DNA from: Rs1 sp000416275
GTDB taxonomy: Bacteria > Pseudomonadota > Gammaproteobacteria > Pseudomonadales > Balneatricaceae
Direction of reading: 5' to 3'
DNA: 64,000 nucleotides
Assembly (NCBI GenBank): GCA_965243635.1
Contig: OZ251574.1
Coordinates: 2,914,001-2,978,000 of the forward strand
Made by a program: the position numbers and the translations under genes
In this document: one piece after another, positions 46,259 through 54,790 of the stretch
Numbering within the stretch: position 1 is the first letter of the stretch
Layout of the letters: each line of letters opens with the position of its first letter
Notes under the pieces: model-generated
What the model was told of the DNA's origin: nothing
Database searches by the model: none
The model's input: only the letters and a program-made list of their open reading frames with translations

Positions 46259-46579
46259 CTAATACAACGGTGTTGAGCTGAGCGTTGCTTGAAAACTCCA
46301 TGGCCCCTCTGTAGAACGCGCTGACATTCTGGCAAATTGATGGCTGCCATCTTTCATCAATCCATCGGCTTTACATTCAATATAATTGTCATCATCCACG
46401 ACAATACTTATGTCAGTTATTTTTACTAAGGTACCAACGATTGAATTTCTCGACTGGCTGCGTTCGATGACCAGTTCTGCCAGTGCTTTACAATCAAGTT
46501 TTGCGATCGTCGAAGTTTGCTCTTCACTAATACAGCCGCTAACAGAGAGCAGTAATGAAGCTGTTGCTACTAATTTCAT
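46259..46579 (-). CDS. Small lipoprotein of unknown function
   Basis: A 106-residue protein with a lipoprotein signal ending LLSVSGC (acylated cysteine C16). The mature part has two further cysteines (LDCKALAELV and YIECKADGLM) that could form a disulfide. I do not recognise the family. It lies alone between array 6 and a family 3 MITE. Heptamer-like CTTCTAAC repeats sit 3' of its stop. Confidence 0.7.
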   Translation of the reverse strand: MKLVATASLLLSVSGCISEEQTSTIAKLDCKALAELVIERSQSRNSIVGTLVKITDISIVVDDDNYIECKADGLMKDGSHQFARMSARSTEGPWSFQATLSSTPLY

Positions 46580-46747
46580 AAATATTTAAAACCTATTTTT
46601 AATTTTTACGCTTGATTTTCTATTGCGATTTAACATTGACTCTGTCTCTTATATTTACTCATTTTTTCCTCAATTACACTACTGTCAAAAACGACAGGTA
46701 ACCCATAAAATTTATGACTTAAGTGGTTTTTTTTAGTTTCTTATACA

Positions 46748-46911
46748 GGACCTAAAAGCAACAATGAGCAACTGCGGCAATCCCACTAATCCAATCTAAT
46801 CACCACTAGATATAGTTATTTGGAACAACCAAACGCCCATATTTAGTGTTGCTCATCTTGAACCATTGAATCTCCCTCGCTAAGCCCCTGTTTCTGGATG
46901 AGAACTAGCTC
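46748..46911. repeat. MITE-like family 3, decayed copy
   Basis: Aligns along its length with the element at 38271-38435 (ATAGTTATTTGG, ACCAAACGCCCATAT, GCTCATCTTGAACCATTG, CCCCTGTTTCTGGATG). The left terminal repeat is degenerate, the right one nearly intact. It lies 57 bases upstream of the sensor kinase start, so it probably contributes to its promoter region. The rest of 46580-46967 shows no gene. Confidence 0.8.
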
Positions 46912-46967
46912 GTTTCTCTCCAATCAATAAAACTTGCGTAGCTGGTAGATTTTCTAGACACTAAGGC

Positions 46968-48803
46968 ATGAATTCAGCTAGCTATATAAAATTTATTACC
47001 TTCTTTTTACTGTCTCTGCTATTGAGTAGTGCCGCATTTTGCTCTGAAGTACAGATTTTAGACTCTCATTGGCGGTTTAAGTATGGCGATCAACAACTGT
47101 GGTCTCAGTCTGCTTTTGATGATAGCCAGTGGCCAGTGGTTGAAGTGCCCGGCATTCTAAAGCAGCGACACCAGCAGGCCACCGTCGGCTGGTACCGTGT
47201 GCATTTCGATTCGACAATAGCTAGTAAGCAACAAGCTTTACTGATTGAATCACTGCGCCACAGCGACCAAACTTGGTTAAACGGTGTCAATATCGGCGCA
47301 CTGGGAAAGTTTGAGGATAACTGGACTTTTAGCGCCACTAATCCACAGCGACTGACTCGGGTTTACCCTATTCCCCTCGGTCTTTTACAGGCTAAAGATA
47401 ATTTATTGGCGATTAAAGTGGCGGTCGGCTTTGGCGATGCGTGGGGGGCAATGTACCCGGGTGGCGCCGGAATTAACGGCAGGGTTCTGATCGACGATGC
47501 ACAAACTCTCCGCCAGTACCATCAGCAGGCGATGCTGGAAACAAGTTCCATCGATGTTCTTTTTATCAGCTTCGCGCTCGTCGATATTTTGATTGTTTTA
47601 CTGTTAATTAAAAATGCGCTCGGTACTTTTCCCGAGTTTAAATGGTTGGTTGCCTGTAGTTTTTTAATGCTGATGGGCACCTTCTCTCACGATTTTTTCT
47701 TTATTCACCAATTACACTTTTTCAACAGTAACCTTTTATTACTGTTGACCTTACTATCGACTCCTATTGTACTTGCCCTGTATTTTTGGTCGCAAAACAA
47801 AGACTTAAGCGGCACGGTCTTTCAAGCATTGGCACTGGCTACTGGGCTGATTATGTTTCTTATCATTTCACCAGCGGTACCTAGCAGCATTAAGGTGATC
47901 AGTTGGTATGTTTTCTCTCTCATCACTTTTTTGTGTTTCGGTTACGCACTATACAGTGCGGTAATGGCCTGCAAAAATGGTCGCATAGGCTCCTGGGCGC
48001 AACTGTTAGCCGTGCTTGTCTATATTTATTCGATACGGACGCAATGGATGCCGCACGACAGTTTTGGCCATCGAAATATACAAATTGGCAGCTTGTTTTA
48101 TCGCTACGCGCTACTGTTCGCCTATTTTCAACAACTCGCTCACTTGCGCTTAGATTATAAAAAGCTCTCGACCAGAGTCGTCAACATTACCGAAAACACC
48201 CGCCATGCACTGGCCAGAGAGTTACACGATGGTCTAGGTCAACATTTGGCAGCGATGAAGATGCATATTCAATTGCAGAATAAACAACAGCGCTCTACAC
48301 ACACCGATTATGTAGAGAGCGAACTTAAAAATGCGCTGCTTAACCTGCGACGCCTAATCAATGGTTTACATCCAGTGGAGATAGACCACTGTTGTATCTC
48401 GCTTGCACTAGAACAGAAATGTCAGAGCTTAGCACTGCAGCACCCGGTTAAATTTTCTTTTAATAGTCAAGAAATCTCATTGGACAAACAGATCGAGCAG
48501 CATCTATTTCGCATTTTTCAGGAGTGCGTCTGCAATGCCATCACACACGGAAAAGCGACTCATATAGAGATTGAGTTGAAAATATCAAAACTTAAAATAC
48601 GACTTAAAATAGTCGATAACGGAGTGGGATTTGACGCGGCGACAGAGCCTCATCAAAAGAGCGATGGCGGTTTTGGTTTCATCAGCCTAACTGAGCGGAT
48701 CGCCTTACTGGACGGTTCCATAAACATCACCAGTGACCCTATTTTGGGCACCACAGTGACTGTTACGCTACCCCTTCATAATAATAGCCACTCTATCAAC
48801 TGA
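46968..48803 (+). CDS. Sensor histidine kinase, 7TM with HisKA_3 (NarX/DesK type)
   Basis: A 611-residue sensor kinase. After a signal peptide, residues about 25-180 form a galactose-binding-like jelly roll (HWRFKYGDQQLW, GWYRVHF, WLNGVNIGALG). Seven membrane helices follow (about 195-400). The kinase core has the HisKA_3 motif ARELHDGLGQHLAAM (phosphorylated H420), the N-box NAITHGKATHIEIE and the G-box GGFGFISLTERI. The layout resembles 7TMR-DISM sensors. The likely partner is the LuxR-type regulator encoded tail to tail at 49056-49673. Ligand unknown. Confidence 0.88.
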   Translation: MNSASYIKFITFFLLSLLLSSAAFCSEVQILDSHWRFKYGDQQLWSQSAFDDSQWPVVEVPGILKQRHQQATVGWYRVHFDSTIASKQQALLIESLRHSDQTWLNGVNIGALGKFEDNWTFSATNPQRLTRVYPIPLGLLQAKDNLLAIKVAVGFGDAWGAMYPGGAGINGRVLIDDAQTLRQYHQQAMLETSSIDVLFISFALVDILIVLLLIKNALGTFPEFKWLVACSFLMLMGTFSHDFFFIHQLHFFNSNLLLLLTLLSTPIVLALYFWSQNKDLSGTVFQALALATGLIMFLIISPAVPSSIKVISWYVFSLITFLCFGYALYSAVMACKNGRIGSWAQLLAVLVYIYSIRTQWMPHDSFGHRNIQIGSLFYRYALLFAYFQQLAHLRLDYKKLSTRVVNITENTRHALARELHDGLGQHLAAMKMHIQLQNKQQRSTHTDYVESELKNALLNLRRLINGLHPVEIDHCCISLALEQKCQSLALQHPVKFSFNSQEISLDKQIEQHLFRIFQECVCNAITHGKATHIEIELKISKLKIRLKIVDNGVGFDAATEPHQKSDGGFGFISLTERIALLDGSINITSDPILGTTVTVTLPLHNNSHSIN

Positions 48804-48804
48804 T

Positions 48805-49053
48805 AGCCGTAACTTCACTGCCCCCCATAGCACAAGTTTTGATCTGCCAGCGGTTAAAAAAAACCTACTACACTGATAAAGTTCATGCCAGAGTTATTGT
48901 CAAAGCTGATGTATGGATCACGCAACAGCGCTCTCTGATTGATCCTCTACTTGTAAACCATCTTTAAACTCCACGTTGCTAACTACTAAGGTTAATAACG
49001 CCGTATTACCGAGCGCAGTTATCGTACCCTATCGGCACGTTATGCAGAGGTCT
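48805..49053. repeat. MITE remnants between kinase and regulator genes
   Basis: The first 65 bases (48805-48870) resemble one end of family 2 (CACTGCCCCCCATAGCACAAG). The segment 48990-49053 is one end of family 1 (GAGCGCAGTTATCGTACCCT, GTTATGCAGAGGTCT at 49039-49053). The family 1 end begins 2 bases after the regulator's stop codon. No gene is present. Confidence 0.7.
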
Positions 49054-49055
49054 GA

Positions 49056-49673
49056 TTAAATTTCAAACAGTGATAGTGACAGTGCCTTAGCGACTGCATT
49101 AGTGCGACCGTTAGCCTTGAGTTTAATGCAACAATTTGACAAGTGAAAACGTACTGTCCGCTCACTTATTTCAAGAAATTTAGCCACGTTTTTATTGCTG
49201 TATCCCCTGCCCACGTAACATAAAATTTCCGTTTCTCTGTGGGTCAAGGTTTGACTGCCACTGTGCGACTGTTGCATCACTTCTAGCAGGGAGCAAGATA
49301 TGTACTGCTCTCCCGCTACCACCTTGCGAATCGCCGGTTCTAGCTCGTCAAAAGCATCTTCTTTTAAGATGTATCCGCTCATCCCTAAATGCAGCAGTTG
49401 CGTCACTAACGTGGGTTCCGAGTGCATAGTTAATGCTAAAAACTTTAACTCAGAGTGTTCCTTTTCAGCCGCCTTTAGTACTGATTCTATGGCGGCCCCG
49501 GGCATAGAAATATCCATCAGTACGATGTCGGGTTGGTGCAGGGCGATTAGCTGAGGTAATTGGTCTCGGTGCTCGCATTTTCCGATCAGGCAAAAGTCTT
49601 CAATAGCAGAAAATAAGCTATGCAGCCCCTCTAAAAAAACTCGATGATCATCCGCTGCAATTATTTTCAGCAT
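49056..49673 (-). CDS. NarL/LuxR-type response regulator
   Basis: A 205-residue response regulator. Receiver domain (1-120): acidic pocket AADDH, phosphorylated D54 in MDISMPG, T/K switch residues in LALTM and GYILKED. C-terminal LuxR helix-turn-helix at about 142-200 (LTHRETEILCYVGRGYSNKNVAKFL). It is the natural partner of the HisKA_3 kinase on the other strand, whose gene converges on it. Tail-to-tail arrangement means the two are not co-transcribed. Confidence 0.9.
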   Translation of the reverse strand: MLKIIAADDHRVFLEGLHSLFSAIEDFCLIGKCEHRDQLPQLIALHQPDIVLMDISMPGAAIESVLKAAEKEHSELKFLALTMHSEPTLVTQLLHLGMSGYILKEDAFDELEPAIRKVVAGEQYISCSLLEVMQQSHSGSQTLTHRETEILCYVGRGYSNKNVAKFLEISERTVRFHLSNCCIKLKANGRTNAVAKALSLSLFEI

Positions 49674-49938
49674 ATACTCTTCAAGGCCATGATTATCCTA
49701 AACATTAAGTAAAGTGAGATAAAGCGGGATAAATACTAACATCCCAATCCAAAATGAACCACAGATAAATATCTATGGTAAGTATTTAAAAATGATAACA
49801 CAAACTGAGTGGTGAGTGGTGAGTGGTGAGTGGTGGGCTTATTACCGCTACCACCGAAGTAAACCTTTATCTGGATTAACACGTATGTTTTCATGCCATT
49901 GTCAAACTTGACGATCATTCACTAGGGTTAATGCAAGG

Positions 49939-50436
49939 GTGAGTCTATTGCAAGGTAAAGAAAATCGGCTATCAGCCTGTGCCATGTCGCTGGAAAAAAT
50001 TATTGCCAACCGCTTTAATCGGCTGCTGTGGCGAATATCCAACTACGGCGAGCGTGACGGCTGCGCAGAGTCTAACATTTCACTGGTCGAATGGCGGATG
50101 ATCGCACAACTAGGTCAGTATGGCCGCATGCCGATTGGCAAATTGGCCGATATCAGCGGAATTGGCCCGACGGTGGCATCGCGCGCGATTAAATCCTTAA
50201 AAAGCAAAGGCTGTGTTGAGAGCAGAAAATCCAACAAAGACAGTCGGCAACTGTTAGTGCAATTAACTGAGCATGGTTTCCAGGTGCACGATACGATAGC
50301 CCCAGGTAGGCAAAAAGCCCACCAGCGAGTGCAAGCGGGATTGAGTGCAGATGAGTTAGCGACGCTGTTCAGCTTGTGTGACAAGCTAGAGCGACACCTT
50401 GATAACTTAAACGCCGATCAAGATGACGGCTGGTAA
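49939..50436 (+). CDS. MarR-family transcriptional regulator
   Basis: A 165-residue winged-helix regulator. The DNA-binding part MPIGKLADISGIGPTVASRAIKSLKSKGCVESRKSNKDSRQ carries the MarR winged helix and the wing sequence D-S-R-Q. I keep the GTG start at 49939; ATG at 49984 is an alternative and neither has a strong ribosome site. It reads toward a D-lactate dehydrogenase-like gene 246 bases downstream and may regulate it. Ligand unknown. A GTGAGTGGT tandem repeat lies near 49810. Confidence 0.85.
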   Translation: MSLLQGKENRLSACAMSLEKIIANRFNRLLWRISNYGERDGCAESNISLVEWRMIAQLGQYGRMPIGKLADISGIGPTVASRAIKSLKSKGCVESRKSNKDSRQLLVQLTEHGFQVHDTIAPGRQKAHQRVQAGLSADELATLFSLCDKLERHLDNLNADQDDGW

Positions 50437-50460
50437 ACTCAATAAATTTAAGCGCTAAGA

Positions 50461-50558
50461 GACTAGTTACAAGCTTTAAGTTACAAGCTTTAAGCTTTAA
50501 GCTTTAAGCTTTAAGTTACAAGCTACAAGCTACAAGCTTTAAGCTTTAAGCTTTAAGT
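50461..50558. repeat. Heptamer tandem repeat (AAGCTTT/AAGCTAC)n
   Basis: About a dozen units of 7 bases, AAGCTTT alternating with AAGCTAC and AAGTTAC, starting about 25 bases 3' of the marR stop codon. It matches the CTTCTAG/CTAACTT tracts elsewhere in style (7-base period, position after a stop), though the motif differs. Confidence 0.85.
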
Positions 50559-50682
50559 CAAAAGCATGCGATCGCACTTATATCATTGCGTTAGCATTAA
50601 ATAATATTGTAAAATTGCCACTTCTTCGGCTCTATATCAGCGTTTTCCTGGGTTATAGCCAATAATAATATGGAATGAGACA

Positions 50683-52095
50683 ATGACAGCAAATAGTTTA
50701 AAATCGTACAGTCATGATTATGGCGATGTGAGCTTAGCCATTCGAGATTTAACCCAGTTACTCGGTGATAAGCTAGTGATCTCTGCCGCCGTTAGAAAAC
50801 AGCACGGTGGCGGCGAAGTAACCTATCACAAAAGTATGGCACCTGATGCTGTCGCCTACGCCACATCCACCGGTCAAGTCTCAGAGATTGTCAAAATTTG
50901 CGCCAAATATGTGGTACCTATTATTCCCTACGGAGCCGGTAGCTCTCTCGAGGGACAAGTGTCTGCAATCAACGGCGGTATCTGTATTGACCTCTCTGAA
51001 ATGAATCAGGTTATTCAATTAAATTCCGCAGATCTCGACGTCACTGTCGGCGCCGGCTTGACCCGCCAAGAGTTAAATATTTATCTGCGAGACAGCGGCT
51101 TGTTCTTCCCTATCGATCCGGGCGCCGAGGCAACTTTAGCGGGGATGGCAGCCACCCGCGCCTCGGGAACTAATGCTGTTCGCTATGGCACGATGCGCGA
51201 CAATGTAATCAACATGACAGTGGTAATGCCCAATGGCGACATCATTAAAACCGGCGGCAGAGCTAAAAAATCGTCCGCCGGCTATGATCTGGCCAGGCTG
51301 TTGATTGGCAGTGAAGGAACTTTGGGGGTCATCACTGAATTAACCCTAAAACTGTACGGTATTCCGGAAAAGATACTCTCGGCAGTGTGTAGTTTTGACA
51401 GTATTCAACAGGCCTGCGAGGCGGTTATTTTAACCATCCAAACCGGAGTCCCCGTCGCGCGTATTGAACTGCTCGATGAGATACAAGTAGGCGCATGTAA
51501 TTCATACTCTAAGTTAACATTGGCGGTTAAACCTACCTTGTTTTTAGAGTTCCACGGCAGCGAAAACTACTGCGCTGAACAGATCGAGATGTTTAAAGAC
51601 ATTGCCGCTGAGTTTGGTTCCGACGATTTTCAGGCCGCCACTAAAACCGAAGAGCGCAACCTGTTATGGAAAGCCAGACACGATGCATACTGGGCGGGGT
51701 GTGACTTAGCTCCCGGCATGGCGCACTTATCAACCGATGTTTGCGTGCCTATTTCTAACTTTGCAGATTGTGTCACTGAAACCAAACAAGATATCCTGGA
51801 CAGCGGCTTAATTGGACCTATTGTCGGGCACGCTGGCGATGGCAACTTCCACGTATTGGTCAGTTTTGATGAGAGCTCTGCAGCAGATAATCAAAAAGTC
51901 GCCAGTTTCTTAGATCGACTGGCGGCTCGCGCGCTGCGCTTTGAAGGAACTTGCACCGGCGAGCACGGTATAGGAATCGGCAAGGCAAAATATATGTTTG
52001 CCGAGCACGGCGCGGGACTCAATTATATGTTTATCATCAAACAGGCCATCGATCCACACAACATCATGAACCCCGGTAAAATATTCTACGGATAA
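50683..52095 (+). CDS. dld: FAD-linked D-lactate dehydrogenase (DLD/GlcD type)
   Basis: A 470-residue flavoprotein oxidising a D-2-hydroxy acid, most likely D-lactate, to the keto acid. FAD-binding PP-loop region IIPYGAGSSLEGQ, then GAEATLAGMAATRASGTNAVRYGTMRDNV (two parts), GSEGTLGVITE and the C-terminal catalytic domain with GHAGDGNFHV and CTGEHGIGIGK. These features favour the DLD1/LDHD branch over GlcD. It carries no signal or iron-sulfur domain, so electrons go to a separate acceptor. A glycolate or 2-hydroxyglutarate substrate is possible. Confidence 0.85.
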   Translation: MTANSLKSYSHDYGDVSLAIRDLTQLLGDKLVISAAVRKQHGGGEVTYHKSMAPDAVAYATSTGQVSEIVKICAKYVVPIIPYGAGSSLEGQVSAINGGICIDLSEMNQVIQLNSADLDVTVGAGLTRQELNIYLRDSGLFFPIDPGAEATLAGMAATRASGTNAVRYGTMRDNVINMTVVMPNGDIIKTGGRAKKSSAGYDLARLLIGSEGTLGVITELTLKLYGIPEKILSAVCSFDSIQQACEAVILTIQTGVPVARIELLDEIQVGACNSYSKLTLAVKPTLFLEFHGSENYCAEQIEMFKDIAAEFGSDDFQAATKTEERNLLWKARHDAYWAGCDLAPGMAHLSTDVCVPISNFADCVTETKQDILDSGLIGPIVGHAGDGNFHVLVSFDESSAADNQKVASFLDRLAARALRFEGTCTGEHGIGIGKAKYMFAEHGAGLNYMFIIKQAIDPHNIMNPGKIFYG

Positions 52096-52199
52096 ACGCA
52101 GATCGCAGCGCCGGGAAGTCAGCCTATGTACTCCCGGTGCGCAGAGTGCCGCCACTTATTCTAGTCTCTAATCCCCTCGCCCGTCTCTTTTGCTATTAC

Positions 52200-52275
52200 C
52201 TCAATCCGTGAGTTTACTGCACCACATAGCGCAAGCTCTTGATTCACTTAGTACTAATTAAATATCCCGCACTTA
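52200..52275. repeat. MITE-like family 2 fragment
   Basis: CTCAATCCGTGAGTTTACTGC followed by ACCACATAGCGCAAGCTCTTGATTC matches one end of the family 2 element (compare 18130-18180). The rest of the element is absent. The following stretch (52276-52620) shows no supported gene; it contains a small stem-forming segment near 52500-52530. Confidence 0.65.
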
Positions 52276-52648
52276 TGCAGTTCAGCTATTTTTTGCAAGC
52301 CTGTCTGGGAACAAATTTTAAAATTCGGGGATAATACTGTTAGAATGATTCACGTTTTATCTATGCTTGAAAGAATAACGGTCTATGAACTTCAACAAAT
52401 ACGGGGTTCGATGTGCGAGCAAGAATATGTCAGAAAAATTAGCGATCATTTGCGCTGAATAATAGCGTGCTATTTAACACTAATTTGATCGGATCAGCTT
52501 TAGCTGCTCGCAGTGTATACTGCGATGTAGCTAACACAAAAGCACAGCAAGTAAGAAAATTATTTTTCGTATTCGGTCAATCCGACCAGCCCTTGATATA
52601 ACCACTATATAATTTATATTCTTTAGATCTCTGCATAACCATCTTATT

Positions 52649-52689
52649 AATGCAAATGATTTGCATTCTCATTTAAGCTGTTTTATAAT
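52649..52689 (+). promoter_or_regulatory. sitABCD promoter with Fur-like box
   Basis: AATGCAAATGATTTGCATT (52649-52667) is a perfect 19-base palindrome of Fur-box size and character. It overlaps the -35 element TTGCAT (52661-52666). A TATAAT -10 lies at 52684-52689 with the ideal 17-base spacing. Repression by Fur with iron, or by a manganese-responsive relative, would fit the downstream importer. Transcription would start near 52696, leaving a leader of about 215 bases. Confidence 0.75.
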
Positions 52690-52727
52690 CACAGCTAGTC
52701 ACTAACTTTTAGCACACTGTTAATAGC

Positions 52728-52888
52728 GGATCTCAGCATAACGTCACGAGCGAAGGCAGTACAAGAAAAAACCGACCAAATAACCAAGTAAGTATGCCCC
52801 TGTTTATGGATATTACTGGTGTATATGCGCATGTTGAGCCAGTTTTAAACGCCGTATTTCCGAGTTCAATAGGTATGCTAAGGTCTCA
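52728..52888. repeat. MITE-like family 1 copy in the sitA leader
   Basis: Aligns with the reverse strand of the element at 34887-35062 (shared TTTATGG-TATTACTGGTGTA, GCATGTTGAGCC and TTTTAAACGCCGTATT). Ends GGATCTCAGCATAACG and TATGCTAAGGTCTC are decayed versions of the AGACCTCTGCATAAC repeat. It lies wholly between the promoter and the sitA start codon. An isolated element end (AGATCTCTGCATAACC, 52625-52640) lies just upstream of the Fur box. Confidence 0.8.
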
Positions 52889-52913
52889 CTATATATTTTA
52901 TACAGGAAAAACA

Positions 52914-53831
52914 ATGCCCTATCTAAGAAACCTAATATTATTGATTACTATAATCATATCGACGAATGGTATAGCAGCTTCTCACTCTAAAGAATCCGCC
53001 CCCCTCTTAAAAATAGTCACCACCTTTACAATTTTTGCTGACATTGCGCAGCAAATTGCAGGCGACAAAGCTAATGTTGTCTCGATCACTAAAGCCGGCG
53101 CTGAAATACATAACTACCAACCGACTCCCAAAGATATTATAAAAACCCAAGGAGCTGATTTAATTCTTTGGCACGGTATGAATTTGGAGCTTTGGTTTGA
53201 TAAGTTCTATCAAAACCTTCCCAATGTCCCTAAGGTTACTTTGACTAAAGGTATCACTCCACTGAGTATTGATGGCGGGGAATATGCTGAAAAGCCCAAT
53301 CCACACGCTTGGATGTCTACCAAAAATGCGATGATCTATATCGAGAATATTCGGGTCGCGCTCACCGATTTAGATCCAAAAAATGCAACTTACTACCGAC
53401 AAAATGCGCAGCGTTATAGCGCCGAAGTTAGTGCTTTAGCGACCCCCTTTAAACAGCAAATTGCAGCGATGCCAGCCAGTAAACGCTGGTTGGTGACGAG
53501 TGAGGGAGCCTTTAGCTATCTAGCGAGAGATCTAGGCTTAAAAGAGCTGTTTATTTGGCCTATCAATGCTGATTCGCAAGGTTCCCCACACCAGATGCGA
53601 GCGGTGATCGATCAGGTAAATAAACACCAGATTTCTGCGATATTCAGTGAGAGTACCGTATCAGACAAACCTGCCAAACAAATTGCCAGAGAAACGAGCA
53701 GCCATTACGCAGGCGTGCTCTACGTTGATTCTTTGAGTACTGAAAATGGCCCTGTACCCAATTATTTGGCACTGTTAAAAGTGACCATGAGCACAATCGT
53801 CGACGGTCTGAATCGTCAGTGGGATAACTAG
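52914..53831 (+). CDS. sitA: SitA/YfeA-type manganese/iron-binding protein
   Basis: A 305-residue periplasmic metal-binding protein. The signal peptide MPYLRNLILLITIIISTNGIAA starts at ATG 52914 (CAGGA seven bases upstream). A longer frame from 52794 adds 40 residues that are translated MITE sequence, so I reject it. Metal ligands are expected in AEIHNYQPTP (His), NPHAWMS (His) and the Glu of IFSEST; WPINADSQGSPHQM provides another. The text matches SitA/YfeA closely rather than ZnuA, which carries a His-rich loop absent here. First gene of sitABCD. Confidence 0.92.
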   Translation: MPYLRNLILLITIIISTNGIAASHSKESAPLLKIVTTFTIFADIAQQIAGDKANVVSITKAGAEIHNYQPTPKDIIKTQGADLILWHGMNLELWFDKFYQNLPNVPKVTLTKGITPLSIDGGEYAEKPNPHAWMSTKNAMIYIENIRVALTDLDPKNATYYRQNAQRYSAEVSALATPFKQQIAAMPASKRWLVTSEGAFSYLARDLGLKELFIWPINADSQGSPHQMRAVIDQVNKHQISAIFSESTVSDKPAKQIARETSSHYAGVLYVDSLSTENGPVPNYLALLKVTMSTIVDGLNRQWDN

Positions 53832-53841
53832 GAGTAATCTG

Positions 53842-54786
53842 ATGAAAAACCGGCAGCAAAGCGCCCTCGACAACTCGCAAAATATTGGCATTAGCGTCGA
53901 TAATCTGAGTGTCGTATACAAAAATGGCCACCAAGCTATTCGCAATATCAGTTTTGATATACCCGTGGGATCAATTACCGCGTTAGTCGGGATTAATGGC
54001 AGCGGAAAATCGACTCTGTTCAAGGCAATCATGGGGTTTGTTCCCTGCTACCAAGGGAGTGTTAGCCTTCTCGGTTTGAGCGTTAAACAAGCGTTAAAGA
54101 GCCATCAAGTTGCCTATGTTCCACAGAGTGAAGATGTAGATTGGAACTTCCCTGTTTTAGTAGAAGATGTGGTGATGATGGGCCGCTTTGGACATATGAA
54201 TTTTCTGCGAATCCCCAAATCAGCTGATCACCAAGCCGTTGATTTAGCGTTGTCACGGGTTAACATGCAGTCGTTTAAGCACCGGCAAATAGGTGAGCTT
54301 TCCGGAGGACAGCGCAAACGTGTTTTTCTTGCCAGAGCCCTCGCTCAACAGAGTCAAATTATCTTATTAGATGAGCCTTTTACCGGTGTCGATGTAACGA
54401 CTGAAGAACATATTATTCGACTGCTAAAAGACTTGGCGAGTGAAGGCAAGGTGATTCTGGTATCTACCCATAATTTAGGTAGTGTTCCTGAGTTTTGTGA
54501 CCATGCTATCCTTATTAACAAAGAGCTACTTGCCTATGGTAAAACCAGTAAAGTGTTTACCACGCAGAACTTACAAAAAGCCTTTGGGGGCGTGCTGCGC
54601 CGCTTTGTACTCAGTGCTGAAAACCTCCATGATGATGTTGATTCACGTGCGGTAACAGTGATTACCGATGATGAGCGCCCAGTGGTGCTCTACGGCGAAA
54701 AAGGCTCTGAAAAACTCATTGAAAGTCAGCGTTATCAATCCAACACTCCGGTCAGTTCAAAAAACACAGCCACTATTCAGGAGTGA
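53842..54786 (+). CDS. sitB: SitB/YfeB-type ABC transporter ATPase
   Basis: A 314-residue ABC ATPase. Walker A GINGSGKST, signature LSGGQRKRVFLARAL, Walker B ILLDEPFTGVD and the H-loop STHN are all present. It powers manganese/iron import with the two downstream permeases. It begins 10 bases after sitA. The C-terminal 60 residues extend beyond the usual domain and are not conserved to my eye. Confidence 0.93.
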   Translation: MKNRQQSALDNSQNIGISVDNLSVVYKNGHQAIRNISFDIPVGSITALVGINGSGKSTLFKAIMGFVPCYQGSVSLLGLSVKQALKSHQVAYVPQSEDVDWNFPVLVEDVVMMGRFGHMNFLRIPKSADHQAVDLALSRVNMQSFKHRQIGELSGGQRKRVFLARALAQQSQIILLDEPFTGVDVTTEEHIIRLLKDLASEGKVILVSTHNLGSVPEFCDHAILINKELLAYGKTSKVFTTQNLQKAFGGVLRRFVLSAENLHDDVDSRAVTVITDDERPVVLYGEKGSEKLIESQRYQSNTPVSSKNTATIQE

Positions 54787-54790
54787 TTAT

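Noticed and set aside
52794..52913. N-terminal 40 residues of a longer sitA
   Set aside because: They are translated MITE sequence homologous to the non-coding element at 34887-35062, and the ATG at 52914 begins a proper signal peptide with a ribosome site.
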